From the NCBI GenBank assembly GCA_040902195.1, contig JBBDXS010000003.1, forward strand, positions 62,001-126,000: a DNA stretch of 64,000 nucleotides, given 5' to 3'. The DNA comes from JBBDXS01 sp040902195. Its GTDB lineage: Bacteria > Chloroflexota > Dehalococcoidia > DSTF01 > RBG-16-68-14. The notes beneath the pieces were generated by a model. The model had not been told where the DNA came from. It was given only the letters and a program-made list of their open reading frames with translations, and made no database searches. Below, piece by piece: positions 16,635 through 25,994 of the stretch. Position 1 is the stretch's first letter. Each line of letters opens with the position of its first letter. Made by a program: the position numbers and the translations under genes.

Positions 16635-17540
16635 CTACTGGCGGCGTTGCATCCAAACGTAGCCGCCTGCGCCCGCGAGCGCGGCCACTGCGGCCAGCGC
16701 GGCGAGGGCGATCCAGAGGCCGGTATTGCTACCACCGTCGTCATCGTCCGTTCCGTTCTCCGTCTCCGCCGCGGCTGTCGCCGTAGCGCGTGCGACAGCT
16801 GTGGCCGTCGCCTGGGCGATGGCGGTCTGCGTAGGGCCGGCCGGCGTTGCGCCGGCTGCGGCAGTAGCCGCGACCGCGGTCGCTTGCGGCCCTCCCGCGG
16901 CTGCCGTTTCTTCCGCGCCGGGCGGCGGCTCGCCGCAGTAGATCAGCAGACTGTCGCTGGCGGGGACGTTGGTGGCGCCCGCTTCCTGCGGCAGCTTGAA
17001 GCCGGAGCCGAGCGGGTTGTCGACAGGCACGTACGCGGCGAGCTCAACATCGTTCCGGCTGTAGTCGTCTGTGCAGGTGAACGCCAGGACGACGATGGGG
17101 CCGGTGTAATCGCTGGCGACAAACGACGGCGGCGTGCCGGCGGTCATACCGTGGACCACCGTGTTCTCTTCGTCCTTAATTGAACGGACCGCAATGCCGG
17201 GGAAGCCGTCCTCCGTGACCACGATCTCGTCTTCCTCGTCGGCGGTGGCCGAGTACTCGAGCTCGTTGTACTGGACCTGGGTCTGGATGCCGATGTAGCC
17301 TGCGCCCGGCGCCTCAGCCACCTCCACGGTCAACGTGAACTCGCTGCCCGGGTTGACCACGCACGCGTCGGCCTGGCAGGCCACGCCGGGCCCGTCGGCG
17401 CTAAGCGAAAGCGCGCCGCCCTCGTCTTGCGCCTGGGCGCTGCCCGCCGAGACCATCAGGCCCAGCAGCAACGCCATGGCCGTGACCCGCGCGCCGGCCC
17501 CGCGCAGTACCCGTCGAAGACGAACATCCGCTTCCACCAC
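16635..17540 (-). CDS. Membrane-anchored single-cohesin protein
   Basis: 301 residues: a signal peptide ending near AQAQ, one cohesin-like domain of the same type as its neighbours (GYIGIQTQVQYNELEY), then an Ala/Thr-rich stalk, an acidic patch and a C-terminal transmembrane segment ending in QRRQ. No dockerin is present. The tail reads SNTGLW before the hydrophobic stretch, a TG-hydrophobic-Arg pattern that recalls a sorting signal without being LPxTG. It probably displays a cohesin on the cell surface. GTG 17540 follows AAGGGGGG; GTG 17537 is equally possible. Confidence 0.75.
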   Translation of the reverse strand: MVEADVRLRRVLRGAGARVTAMALLLGLMVSAGSAQAQDEGGALSLSADGPGVACQADACVVNPGSEFTLTVEVAEAPGAGYIGIQTQVQYNELEYSATADEEDEIVVTEDGFPGIAVRSIKDEENTVVHGMTAGTPPSFVASDYTGPIVVLAFTCTDDYSRNDVELAAYVPVDNPLGSGFKLPQEAGATNVPASDSLLIYCGEPPPGAEETAAAGGPQATAVAATAAAGATPAGPTQTAIAQATATAVARATATAAAETENGTDDDDGGSNTGLWIALAALAAVAALAGAGGYVWMQRRQ

Positions 17541-17562
17541 GTCCCCCCTTCTCTCTCAGCCC

Positions 17563-18369
17563 CTAGCCGCGGTTCCGCCTCCAGGCCAGCGTTCCTGCGC
17601 TCGCAGCCACGCCTGCGGCCAGCAGAGAGCCGATCGCGATCCAGAGACCCGTACTGGTGTCGCCGTCGTTTCCGGCCATGCCCGTGCCGGGTACGCCTTG
17701 CGCCGCGAGCGTCGGCGTCGCGGCCGAGGGGGGTACCGGTATCGGCGTCGGCGGAACGCCACAGTGGACAAGCAGACTGTCGCCCGCAGGGACGTTGGTG
17801 GCCCCAGCGGCCAGCGGCAGCTTGAAGCCGGAGCCGAGCCCGTTGCTGACAGAGTGGGGCCCCAGCTCCACCTCGTTGCGCGAGTAGTCGTCCGTGCACG
17901 TCAGCGCGATCTGGATGGCCGGGCCAGTGTAGTGGCTCGTCGCAAAGCTGGGCGGCGTTCCCGAGGTCTGGCCGTGGTTCACAGTCAAAGCCAGGCCCGC
18001 GTAATTTGGCGTGCCCGGGTAGGAGCGGGCCGAAACGCCTGGGAAGCCATCCATGTTGATCAGCATCTCTTCTTCTGCATCGTCTGTCGGCGAGTAGATC
18101 AAGTTCTGATAGACAACCTGTGTCTGCACGCCGATATAGCCCTCGCTGGGCGCCCCATCGATCGTGACGGTGAGCGTGAAGTCGGTGCCGTTATCGACGA
18201 TGCACTCGTCACCATCGCAATCGACGCCGGAGCCGTCGATGGCGATCGACATGGCGCCGTCCGCCTGGGCGTGAGCGGCGGCTGTGAGCATGAAGCTCAG
18301 CAGCAGCGCGAACACCGCGGCGGCAACGCCGATGACACCCAGTCGATTCCTTGAGAGTTGCTTCAGCAC
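17563..18369 (-). CDS. Membrane-anchored single-cohesin protein with VPGTG tail
   Basis: About 268 residues, a close paralogue of the adjacent 16635-17540 gene: a signal peptide ending AHAQA, one cohesin-like domain (GYIGVQTQVVYQNLIY, SHYTGPAIQIALTC), a short linker and a C-terminal hydrophobic segment ending in WRRNRG. VPGTG, resembling a sortase motif, lies about 20 residues before that segment. The GTG at 18369 is chosen because AAGGAGG lies 7 bp upstream; a TTG at 18375 would be too close to it. It is probably a tandem duplicate. Confidence 0.75.
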   Translation of the reverse strand: MLKQLSRNRLGVIGVAAAVFALLLSFMLTAAAHAQADGAMSIAIDGSGVDCDGDECIVDNGTDFTLTVTIDGAPSEGYIGVQTQVVYQNLIYSPTDDAEEEMLINMDGFPGVSARSYPGTPNYAGLALTVNHGQTSGTPPSFATSHYTGPAIQIALTCTDDYSRNEVELGPHSVSNGLGSGFKLPLAAGATNVPAGDSLLVHCGVPPTPIPVPPSAATPTLAAQGVPGTGMAGNDGDTSTGLWIAIGSLLAAGVAASAGTLAWRRNRG

Positions 18370-18624
18370 GTCCAATCCTCCTTACATGTGCCATGCTATC
18401 CTGGCGGCCCGCAGGGCGGACGCCCCGCGATGGCCCCATCGTGAGGCCATTTGCCGGCCGACCGCGTCCTGCGCGGCAGGCAGTTTGATGCCGGGTTCAG
18501 GTGGGGTCCCCCCGCCACCCTGCTTGGACATCGAATCACTATAATACTCTACCTGCCTAGAGGCGCAAGTCAGCGGGAGCGCGGCGCACGGCGTTGGAGG
18601 CCGGACAGGGGGAGGGGGGGGGGG

Positions 18625-18634
18625 NNNNNNNNNN
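18625..18634. other. Scaffold gap (10 N) after poly-G run
   Basis: Ten undetermined bases directly follow a G-rich run (GGGG then A then 11 G). The true sequence and gap length are unknown. The intergenic region 18370-18692 holds this gap, a hairpin and a possible promoter for the 17563-18369 gene. No gene is seen in it. Confidence 0.95.
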
Positions 18635-18660
18635 GAGCCGCCCGCGTAAGCGGGCGGCTC
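18635..18660 (-). terminator. Strong hairpin after the 18693-19490 gene
   Basis: A perfect 11-bp GC-rich stem (GAGCCGCCCGC with its complement) and a GTAA loop lie 32 bp downstream of the minus-strand stop at 18693, next to the gap. Confidence 0.7.
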
Positions 18661-18692
18661 CCATTCCTTCTCCCCCTCCACTCGATCCTTCG

Positions 18693-19490
18693 CTAGCAGC
18701 TCCCGCCGAATTGAAAGGCGGTATTGAAGATGTCGTTGAACAAGTCGATGCCGCCGTTGTCGTCTAGGTCATATATGGAGTCCCAGCCCGGGTCTCCAAG
18801 ACTCATCCCGAAGCGGGCCGCCACGCCGAAGATGTCGTTGAACAAGTCGATCGTGCCGTTAAGGTCGAAGTCGGCGCACTTGGAGATGATAATTGACACG
18901 CTTTGAAGGGCCATCGGCAAGATCTTCTGCTGGTCAGCCGGGTTGTTCGGCGTATCGACCAGGAACGAGTCCGTCAATGACAGCACTGTGGCACCGAGCT
19001 GGGACTGAGGCGTGAGCCTGATCTTGACGAGCTTGCCTGTCCCGACCGCGCCGGACGGCGGCGGTGGCTGGACCGTATTGCAAGAGGCGTAGGCCTCCCC
19101 GGCTACCAACCCCGCGTTTGCATTCGGGCCGATAGCGCCGAGGCAGATAGGGCTGCGGCCCGTTGAGGAGATCCACTGATCGTACCATTCGAGGAACGAG
19201 ACGCGGACCAGATCGTAGTCGGCGCTCAGCCGCACGTCGAAAGCGCTGGCGCCGGTGGCGTTATGGACGTTGGAGACCCAGATATAAAACTCCTGTGGCG
19301 TCCCATTGCGGGGCAAGAGCAGGGTCGTCTCCGCGGTAGCGCTCGTATCGGAGCGGCTGAGCAAGATTTTCGTGTGGCTCGCGCTTACCGGACGCGCATC
19401 TCCCGCCAGGGACCAGGCAACGACGGCTAGCATGGTCGCCAGTACAAGTACTCGTATTGCTGCCCAGGGGTCCCGTACGATTTGTATCAC
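18693..19490 (-). CDS. Secreted cohesin-like (STGR type) plus dockerin protein
   Basis: About 265 residues: a signal peptide, one cohesin-like domain of the second local type (VSNVHNATGASAFDVRLSA, then SSTGRSPIC) and a C-terminal dockerin of the LFNDIF type (DLNGTIDLFNDIFGVAARFG and DLDDNGGIDLFNDIF). The SSTGR motif matches the six cohesins of the large scaffold at 25995-30665. GTG 19490 is chosen because GGAGG lies 8 bp upstream; the frame stays open beyond it but reads like non-coding or frameshifted sequence. Confidence 0.72.
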   Translation of the reverse strand: MIQIVRDPWAAIRVLVLATMLAVVAWSLAGDARPVSASHTKILLSRSDTSATAETTLLLPRNGTPQEFYIWVSNVHNATGASAFDVRLSADYDLVRVSFLEWYDQWISSTGRSPICLGAIGPNANAGLVAGEAYASCNTVQPPPPSGAVGTGKLVKIRLTPQSQLGATVLSLTDSFLVDTPNNPADQQKILPMALQSVSIIISKCADFDLNGTIDLFNDIFGVAARFGMSLGDPGWDSIYDLDDNGGIDLFNDIFNTAFQFGGSC

Positions 19491-19600
19491 GTCCATTACC
19501 TCCAGCGAATCTCGCAAAGAATAAACAGCCTTCCTTGCCGTCTCTCCGTTAGCATGCTCCCGAATGTCGGCGCCCCTTGCCACAACGCCGTTCCGAATCC

Positions 19601-19823
19601 TCATGCGACGAGCACGATGGCGCCGGCCACGGCGGGCGCCAGCCAGCTTATGCCGGCGCCAGTGGCGTCTTTCCGCTTCGGTATTCCGATCTGCCGGGTC
19701 AGGGTTTCTCGCCTGGCCGGCCTGGACGTGAATCTGCGGCGTCTGCGTCATCGATGCTCCCGCGAGTGCGAGGAGGGCAGCGACCACGCCGAAGCCGAAG
19801 GGGCGGAGAATGCGGTGGGGCAA
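19601..19823 (-). pseudogene. Frameshifted small secreted or membrane protein
   Basis: A TTG at 19823 with GGAGG 9 bp upstream starts a clear signal peptide (MPHRILRPFGFGVVAALLALAG). After about 38 residues the frame becomes Arg-rich and implausible. In another frame the sequence continues as ETLTRQIGIPKRKD and then TGAGISWLAPAVAGAIVLVA with a stop at 19601. One inserted or deleted base would join the halves into about 73 residues. This could be a real mutation or an assembly error. Confidence 0.4.
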
Positions 19824-19954
19824 GCGAAAGTTCCTCCAATATGAAACGAGCGAACTGGGCTTTGTGTAACGTTCGCCGGGTGTATCCAGAAGTTCATGCT
19901 GGTTCCTTCCAAGCGCGGCGGCGTCCGTGCTGCTCGTCCCGGCGGCTTAGATCA

Positions 19955-19999
19955 AAGGTGGGGGAGCCACCAGGATTCCTCCTGGCGCTCCCCCACCTT
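19955..19999 (-). terminator. Terminator downstream of the 20068-21576 gene
   Basis: A 13-bp perfect outer stem (AAGGTGGGGGAGC with its complement) encloses an inner CCAGGA/TCCTGG stem. It lies about 70 bp past the minus-strand stop. The rest of 19824-20067 holds no gene. Confidence 0.75.
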
Positions 20000-20067
20000 A
20001 GGTTGGTCCGTTAGACCGGTTGGACTAGTTCCGCAACCGTTCGGTGGCTACGGTTCCTGTCTCCTCC

Positions 20068-21576
20068 TTACGCCTTCGCGTTAATCGGAAGCTGTGCTGG
20101 CCACGGGACCTTGCACGTGCTGCCGAAGCGACCAAAGACGAACTGAAGGTCCTTGATGTCAATGTCGTCGTCAGCCTGCGTTCCAGACGGCTCAAGGTTC
20201 ATGAAATCCGTGTAGATCGTGCTGCCCTTGTTCACGCCCCAGCGGAACGCGATTGCCTGGGTGTCCAGTGCGTTGACTGCACAGTCAGGCGCCACGTCGC
20301 CCTCTAGGAAGCGAATGGTCACGTCAGCGTCCTCACAGGAGAACACTGGGATCGGGTGACCCTGGAGGTCAGCCAGCTCACAACCGACGTTGTTCAGTTG
20401 AATAACGTTACCGTTGTCCTGGTTCGGCCGGATGACGGAGTACTCGTCAGGCTGCGGCCGGACGACGATGTCCGCCAGGTGGCGGCCGTCCTTGGTGGTC
20501 GTGTCTGGGTACTCTGCCTTGCCCAAGGTGACACAACCGATGCGGGCCACGCCCTCAAGCTGCGAGGAGTCCTTGTCCTCGACAACACAGAGCATGGTAG
20601 CAGCGGCCGCGCCGGGCACGAGGTTGACACAGACCTTGTCCTCATCGAAGTGCACTTCGAACTCGAAAGCGCCGAGCTGCTGGCGATCGACAATCGTGTC
20701 GCCGTCGAAGTCATCACCCTTCGGCTCTGGAAGGTCCGGAATCGGAATGCTCAGCCGTTCCTGGATGGTCGCCGCGTTGGTGCCACCTCCGCAGGTAAGC
20801 GGCGGAATCTTGGCAATAGACTGACGGGTCAGGAACAGGTTGCACTGTGCACTTCCGGTCGAAGCGTTGGGAGCGCCCTTCGCCGCGCACAGCTTCTGCA
20901 TCTGTGGGAAGTCCGGCGGCGTCACCGTCGGCGGTGGCGGCGTGTTCGTCGGAGTCTGGATGCAGTTAATGTCAATTGAGTCACTGACGGGGACAATCTT
21001 GCTGGGGGAACCATTGCTCACGTCGAGACCACTGGCGTTGTTATTCGCGACGGTGAACGGCACCAGGGTGATCGTGTGCGGGCCGCTATCCACCGCGGTG
21101 CAGTTGATCTCGAGCACCAGAATGCTGCCCAGCGTGGCGGCCTGCGGCCGTGGTGGCAGGACCTGGGACGACGATGCGTGGTTCACGATCCCTTCCTGGC
21201 CCGTCGGGGCCGCCGGCGAGCGCAGCTCCAGCACGCCATTACCCGGTCCCCACACGCTCTCGTCGGCCGCGGCGGCGGTCGGCTTGTACTTGAGGAGGCC
21301 GGCAGGGTACGTGACCTCCGTCTGGTATGCGGAGTAGCCCGGGGCGCTCGCGGTCACATTGACGGCGAGATTGAAGGTACCGCCCTTGATCACATCACAC
21401 GCTGCCGCGTTGCAGGACCCGCCCACGGCGTCCGTCACCACCAACTCAACGCTTGCAGTGCCGACTGCCTCGGCCTGGTTGGAGAACGAGTGTCCCCACG
21501 CCATAACCAGCGCGAGAACCGCTACCGCGATCAGCGGCGCGGCGATTACAAACTTGCTTACTAGACTCTTACTCAC
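20068..21576 (-). CDS. Secreted cohesin-like plus third-type dockerin protein
   Basis: About 502 residues: a signal peptide or membrane anchor, a cohesin-like domain (GYSAYQTEVTY, PAAPTGQEG), a short Pro/Thr linker, a second beta-rich domain with several Cys and an acidic GDDFDGD loop, and a C-terminal dockerin-like module (EGDVAPDCAVNALDTQAIAFRWG, then DDDIDIKDLQFVFGRFGSTC). The same dockerin type occurs in the LPSTG scaffold. GTG 21576 is chosen because TAGGAGG lies 9 bp upstream; the first in-frame ATG (21609) lies before that site. A promoter at about 21800 leaves a leader of about 200 nt. Confidence 0.75.
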   Translation of the reverse strand: MSKSLVSKFVIAAPLIAVAVLALVMAWGHSFSNQAEAVGTASVELVVTDAVGGSCNAAACDVIKGGTFNLAVNVTASAPGYSAYQTEVTYPAGLLKYKPTAAAADESVWGPGNGVLELRSPAAPTGQEGIVNHASSSQVLPPRPQAATLGSILVLEINCTAVDSGPHTITLVPFTVANNNASGLDVSNGSPSKIVPVSDSIDINCIQTPTNTPPPPTVTPPDFPQMQKLCAAKGAPNASTGSAQCNLFLTRQSIAKIPPLTCGGGTNAATIQERLSIPIPDLPEPKGDDFDGDTIVDRQQLGAFEFEVHFDEDKVCVNLVPGAAAATMLCVVEDKDSSQLEGVARIGCVTLGKAEYPDTTTKDGRHLADIVVRPQPDEYSVIRPNQDNGNVIQLNNVGCELADLQGHPIPVFSCEDADVTIRFLEGDVAPDCAVNALDTQAIAFRWGVNKGSTIYTDFMNLEPSGTQADDDIDIKDLQFVFGRFGSTCKVPWPAQLPINAKA

Positions 21577-21784
21577 CTTATGAAACCTCCTACCGAGAAG
21601 TAAACTCACTTCCCATTACGTGTGTTTCCGACCCTGATCTGCACATCCCCCCTTTCGAGCCCAGGCGAGGTACGGGCTAATACGCAGCGGCATAGAACCG
21701 ATACGGCAACCTACCGAGCGGGGGATTCGGTAAGATGGCGCTATTGACGGGGAATCGTGGAATCTATTTCCACCAGCGAGTCCT
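21577..21784 (-). promoter_or_regulatory. Long structured 5' leader of the 20068-21576 gene
   Basis: About 200 nt between the predicted start site and the GTG hold small hairpins, for example GTGGAA/TTCCAC and TACCGA/TCGGTA, and no open reading frame. It does not match a riboswitch class I recognise. Confidence 0.35.
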
Positions 21785-21813
21785 GGTATATCACGCTTCT
21801 GCCTTCCTGTCAA
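21785..21813 (-). promoter_or_regulatory. Promoter of the 20068-21576 gene
   Basis: On the minus strand TTGACA (-35, 21808-21813) and TATACC (-10, 21785-21790) are spaced exactly 17 bp. Confidence 0.7.
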
Positions 21814-21890
21814 GATACCCGGGAGAAAATTCCCCTTCTCATTACGCTTCCTTCAACGCAGGAAGCTCGCCGGCGTTCCACCGTGGCTAG

Positions 21891-21938
21891 CCGGGAGCCA
21901 GGGAGCGAAGAACAAGCGTTCCACTCCCAGGCTCCCGG
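21891..21938 (-). terminator. Terminator of the 21950-24109 gene
   Basis: CCGGGAGCC (21891-21899) pairs with GGCTCCCGG (21930-21938), and inner GGGAG/CTCCC can extend the stem. It begins 11 bp past the minus-strand stop. Confidence 0.65.
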
Positions 21939-21949
21939 GGCGAGTTCGT

Positions 21950-24109
21950 TTACGGGACGTAGCCGGTGCAAATCTGGCCGAAGTGTTCTGCGGCCTGGAA
22001 GATGTCGTTGAACAGCGAGATCTCGCCGCTCCCGTCAAAGTCGTAAAGGATGTCGTAGTCCGGGTCTCCGACCTCCGCGCCGAAGCGTTCGGCCACGCCG
22101 AAGATGTCGAAGAACAGGTCCACCTTCTTGTTGCCGTCCACATCGAAGCAGTCCGTGATCAGCGTGGTTTCGCTGGCCGTATTGCCGGCGGGGTCCTCGT
22201 CAGCGTCGGGTACCGTCGCAACCACCAAGTTCTTGACCGTGCTGTCCGCGAGGAGCGTGGGCGCCCGGACGTTCAGAGTAATGGTGACCTTGGCTTGCGA
22301 AGGCAGCGACGGGATGGTGCACACCACGACATGGGCAGGGCTTTCCAGGCACGCTGCCGAGGCCGGCGGACTGACCGACGCGTTTTGCAGCGTTACGTAC
22401 TTCGGAATCGTCTTGACAACCGTCGAAGGCATCGTGTCGGTCACGACGACGTTGAAGGCATCGCCGCCACCGTTGTTCACCACGCTAATCGTATAGCTGT
22501 ACTTCCCGAGGCGCTGCACCGGGTCCAGGCTGTCTGTCTTCGTCACTTTGATGCTCGGTGGCGGCGCGACGATGGGCGTGTTGGCGACATCCAGATTGTT
22601 GCCGGTGTTGACGAAGAGCTCGTTATCGGCGCTTACCGTCGCCCGGTTCTTGATCAGCAGGTCCTGCGTCACGACAGGCGTCGTCACCTTGATCGTGACT
22701 TGCTTTACCTCCTCGAACTGGAGCGTGCCCATGTTGCAGGTCACCACGCCGGCGACTGGGGCGCCACATTCCGGGCTGGCTGACACAAACGTCACCTGCG
22801 GCGGAAGCGTGTCCTGGATCACCACATTCAGCGCCTTGGCCGGGCCGATGTTCGTCACCTTTATCGTGTAGGTCACGCTTCCAGGGCTTCCGCCATTTAC
22901 AAAGAGCGGCGAGGCCGTCTTGTCAATGATGACGTCCGTGCGCGCCGCCAGGACGACGGTCTCCTCCTTGTCCTTGTTGTTCCCCGTGTTCAGGAAGATC
23001 TCGGTCGCGGAAATGACCTGCGCGAAGTTACTGATAAGAATGTCGACGGGCGTGTCGGTCACCGTGACGGTGACCTTCACAAGGCGTTCGTCCGTGCCGC
23101 CTGGCTGGCCGTCGTTCGGCGTAAGGTCTCCCAATCCGCAGATGACGAGATTGAGGCCTGCATCGAAGCCGCAGACGGGAGCCGACTTCAACGTCGCCTC
23201 CGGCGGCAACTGGTCGAATAGGGCGCCATTTGTGCAGGTCTGCAAGCCCAGGTTACGAACGAACAGCGTGTAACTGAGCTGGCCTCCGGACGCGACGGGG
23301 TCGGGCGAGTCGCTCTTGTCGACGGTTATGTCGCAGAGGTCGCTCGGCACGGGCGTCGCGGTCGGCGTGCGCGTCGCCGTCGCGGTGTTCGTGGCCGTAG
23401 CGGTGTTCGTGGGCGTAGGCGTGTGCGTGGCCGTAGCGGTCGCCGTCTTCGTTGGCGTCGCCGTCGGCCCGACGCAGTTCACCGTCAGCGTGTACGGCTT
23501 TGACGAGACGTTCGCGCCACTCAAGAGCTTGAAGCCGGCGCCAAGCGGGTTGGTGCCGGTGACGAACGGCACCAGGCTGACGGTATTGCTGGTCGATGCC
23601 GTGGTGCAGTTGAGCACTATTTTGAACGCGTCTCCCGTGAAGGTGCTCGGTGTGAAAGGCGGCGACGCGCCGGCGGTTGCCCCGTGACTGACCACCCCCT
23701 CCAGACCGGTCGGGGCGGCCGGAGACCGCACGCCGATGCCGGGGAAGCCTCCACCGCTGATGATGATCTCATTCGGCACGGCCAGCACGGCTGGCTTGTA
23801 GACCAGGCTGCCGTAGTTGATCTGCGAGCTGATCCCGATGTAGCCGGCGTCCGGCGCGTTCATCACGCGAACGAACACGTTGAAGGACGTTCCGGCAGGT
23901 ACGCTGCACTTCGTGGGTGTAAACGCGCTGTTGCATGAAGTCCCCGCACCGGTCACGCGCAGTGACATGTAGTTGTCTGTCGTGTCCGCCGACGTTGGGC
24001 GGGCGCCGTTGCCCCACAAAACCACCAATGCCAGTGCGACGAAGGATGCGGCGAGCACCCCCGCTAAGCTCAACAGCCGAATCTTGTGACCAAGCGTTCT
24101 TGCCTTCAT
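21950..24109 (-). CDS. Secreted cohesin - DUF11 x3 - dockerin protein
   Basis: 719 residues. A signal peptide is followed by a cohesin-like domain (GYIGISSQINYGSLVY, PAAPTGLEG), a Thr/Ala/Pro linker, and three DUF11 (CARDF-like) repeats of about 125 residues that start DITVDKSDSPDP, DVIIDKTASPL and SIKVTKTDSLDP. A LFNDIF-type dockerin closes it (DVDGNKKVDLFFDIF and DFDGSGEISLFNDIF). DUF11 repeats form extended beta stalks on bacterial surfaces. AGGAGGG lies 5 bp before the ATG. Confidence 0.8.
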   Translation of the reverse strand: MKARTLGHKIRLLSLAGVLAASFVALALVVLWGNGARPTSADTTDNYMSLRVTGAGTSCNSAFTPTKCSVPAGTSFNVFVRVMNAPDAGYIGISSQINYGSLVYKPAVLAVPNEIIISGGGFPGIGVRSPAAPTGLEGVVSHGATAGASPPFTPSTFTGDAFKIVLNCTTASTSNTVSLVPFVTGTNPLGAGFKLLSGANVSSKPYTLTVNCVGPTATPTKTATATATHTPTPTNTATATNTATATRTPTATPVPSDLCDITVDKSDSPDPVASGGQLSYTLFVRNLGLQTCTNGALFDQLPPEATLKSAPVCGFDAGLNLVICGLGDLTPNDGQPGGTDERLVKVTVTVTDTPVDILISNFAQVISATEIFLNTGNNKDKEETVVLAARTDVIIDKTASPLFVNGGSPGSVTYTIKVTNIGPAKALNVVIQDTLPPQVTFVSASPECGAPVAGVVTCNMGTLQFEEVKQVTIKVTTPVVTQDLLIKNRATVSADNELFVNTGNNLDVANTPIVAPPPSIKVTKTDSLDPVQRLGKYSYTISVVNNGGGDAFNVVVTDTMPSTVVKTIPKYVTLQNASVSPPASAACLESPAHVVVCTIPSLPSQAKVTITLNVRAPTLLADSTVKNLVVATVPDADEDPAGNTASETTLITDCFDVDGNKKVDLFFDIFGVAERFGAEVGDPDYDILYDFDGSGEISLFNDIFQAAEHFGQICTGYVP

Positions 24110-24119
24110 GGACGCCCTC

Positions 24120-25904
24120 CTACCTCCCGGCCGCCTTGAACGGCGGGAGACGCCTTACGAGACTCCCGTGATACTGAAGAATGAGTGTCGCGTCGACACT
24201 GTCCACCCCACCACTGCCGTCGGCATCTGCTCCCCCGATGCACGGCAGACCTGTGATAAGACCAGCATTATACTGCAAGACCAGCAAGGCGTCGACACTA
24301 TTTACCAAGACATCACAATTTGCGTCGCCCGTCGCGCCTACCAGCGCCGTGTCGCAGCCCGCGGCGTCGACGTCGTCGCTCAATGCGAGGCCCTCAGACG
24401 CGGTCCGTATCGCGACGCGCAGCGGACCTGGCAGAAGCAGATCGCCTGGCCCAGCGGCGATCAACGCCAGCGACGGTGATCCCGGGGCGAGCGAAACATA
24501 CACCTGGTCGCTCTCATCGAATACGCCGTCCCCGCTCTCGCGCAGGCACATCGCATCGATGTCGTCGCCGGCCGTAAGGCCGAGCTGGGCTGCGGAGGCG
24601 AAGACCGAAGGCGGTGCGCCGCCGGAGGTGCGCAGCAGATCGCCCGCTGTGGCGCCGAACGCGGCAAGCGACGGCGATAGGCTGTCGAGCGAGAAGTAGA
24701 CGGCGCCGTCCGGCACCCCATCGCCGTCCGGGTCGACAGCCGATGGGTCGTGCGTGTCGAGCGCGTCCAGGTTATCTCTCACGGTAGCCCCCTCCGTGAA
24801 GCCGAGGGGGAAGGCGGGCGTACACGCGCCAATCGGCCCGTTGCCATCGAAGAGAAGGCTGTTGCGATCGGCAAGCATTGAGGAGAAGACGTCCGGCTCC
24901 GGCTCCGGAGCGAGGCCCGGGCTCGCTGGGGGGCAGGCCACCTGACCGGCGACGGCGCTGCCGGCAGCGCCCTGGGCGTCCGGCCCAACCGAGAAGTTGA
25001 ACAGCGCGCTGCCAGGCTCGCCCAGGTCCGCACCGTAAGATAGCGCATCAAGGTCGTCCTGGTCACCGTCAGAGGCATCGTCGCAGCCGTCAGCGGTCAG
25101 ACCGAGGCCCTGGCAGGAGATGCGCAGGAACGGGAGCTGGCCCGCTCCCACGACGGCCTCCGCAGGCGAGAGCGCAAAGATGCCGGCAGGATGGAGGTGG
25201 CGCGGCCCATCTCGAGCGACGGAGTAGCTGGGCAGGATCGGCGGGAACGTCATCGCCATGTCGCGGATGCAGAAGGCTGCGTCCGGCACGGAGTTATCGG
25301 CGTTCAGGAGCGGGACGCAGGAGGGCTGGCCTGCCGGGGGCGCAAGCCCGTACTGAACGCCTACGGGCGGCCAGGCGTCGATCGGGCTCGGGACCCCGTT
25401 GTCGAGGGGGACCAGGAACAACGCACCTTCGTTATGTAATGCCAGCGGTCCGAACGGTATCGCCTCGGGGGCGGAAATGCCGACCCGGAGATCCAGGTAA
25501 CTGGACGCGGGAAACTGCCCGCCAGGAGTCAGGGCGCGGACCTCGCCGAGCGAGGCGAGCTGCTGTCCGTACTCGGGAGCAAAGCCGACGGAGAGGGGGC
25601 CGAGGCGGCTGCCGCCGATCAGAGAGGCCTGGACGACCTCGAGATCGATCACGCTGCGGCCGTTCTCCATATGCGAAGCAGCCTTGTCGATCTGGATCCA
25701 GCCGGTGAGGGCGATGAAGTCGGCGCCGAATAGGCTTTCGACGCGTGCCGTTACGACGACGGGCAGCACAGCGCTGCCTGCTCCGGCGCTCGATCCGTTC
25801 GGGGCGGCGGCTGCCGCGTCCGTGGAGAAGGCAATCGCCCCCGCGAAGAGCACATACGCTCCGATCTTGGCCAGCAAGCGCATATCAAACAGGCGGGGGC
25901 TCAC
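24120..25904 (-). CDS. Secreted dockerin protein with long uncharacterised body
   Basis: 594 residues: a signal peptide (AGAIAFSTDAAAAA), a body of about 500 residues with internal Asp/Gly/Ser-rich repeats (for example DDIDAMCLRESGDG, SLDSLSPSLAAFG) and a C-terminal type I-like dockerin (GDANCDVLVNSVDALLVLQY, DADGSGGVDSVDATLILQY). I recognise no catalytic domain. Starts at 25904 (GTG) or 25883 (ATG) both keep the signal peptide. It is a likely partner for the scaffold cohesins (inference). Confidence 0.7.
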   Translation of the reverse strand: MSPRLFDMRLLAKIGAYVLFAGAIAFSTDAAAAAPNGSSAGAGSAVLPVVVTARVESLFGADFIALTGWIQIDKAASHMENGRSVIDLEVVQASLIGGSRLGPLSVGFAPEYGQQLASLGEVRALTPGGQFPASSYLDLRVGISAPEAIPFGPLALHNEGALFLVPLDNGVPSPIDAWPPVGVQYGLAPPAGQPSCVPLLNADNSVPDAAFCIRDMAMTFPPILPSYSVARDGPRHLHPAGIFALSPAEAVVGAGQLPFLRISCQGLGLTADGCDDASDGDQDDLDALSYGADLGEPGSALFNFSVGPDAQGAAGSAVAGQVACPPASPGLAPEPEPDVFSSMLADRNSLLFDGNGPIGACTPAFPLGFTEGATVRDNLDALDTHDPSAVDPDGDGVPDGAVYFSLDSLSPSLAAFGATAGDLLRTSGGAPPSVFASAAQLGLTAGDDIDAMCLRESGDGVFDESDQVYVSLAPGSPSLALIAAGPGDLLLPGPLRVAIRTASEGLALSDDVDAAGCDTALVGATGDANCDVLVNSVDALLVLQYNAGLITGLPCIGGADADGSGGVDSVDATLILQYHGSLVRRLPPFKAAGR

Positions 25905-25994
25905 TGACTCGCGGGGTGGCTTGGCTTGGAGAGCAATCAGGTGCGGACATTGTACGCCGCGCCAGCTCGCGTGCCAAGCCCGTTGGAAGTTTGA

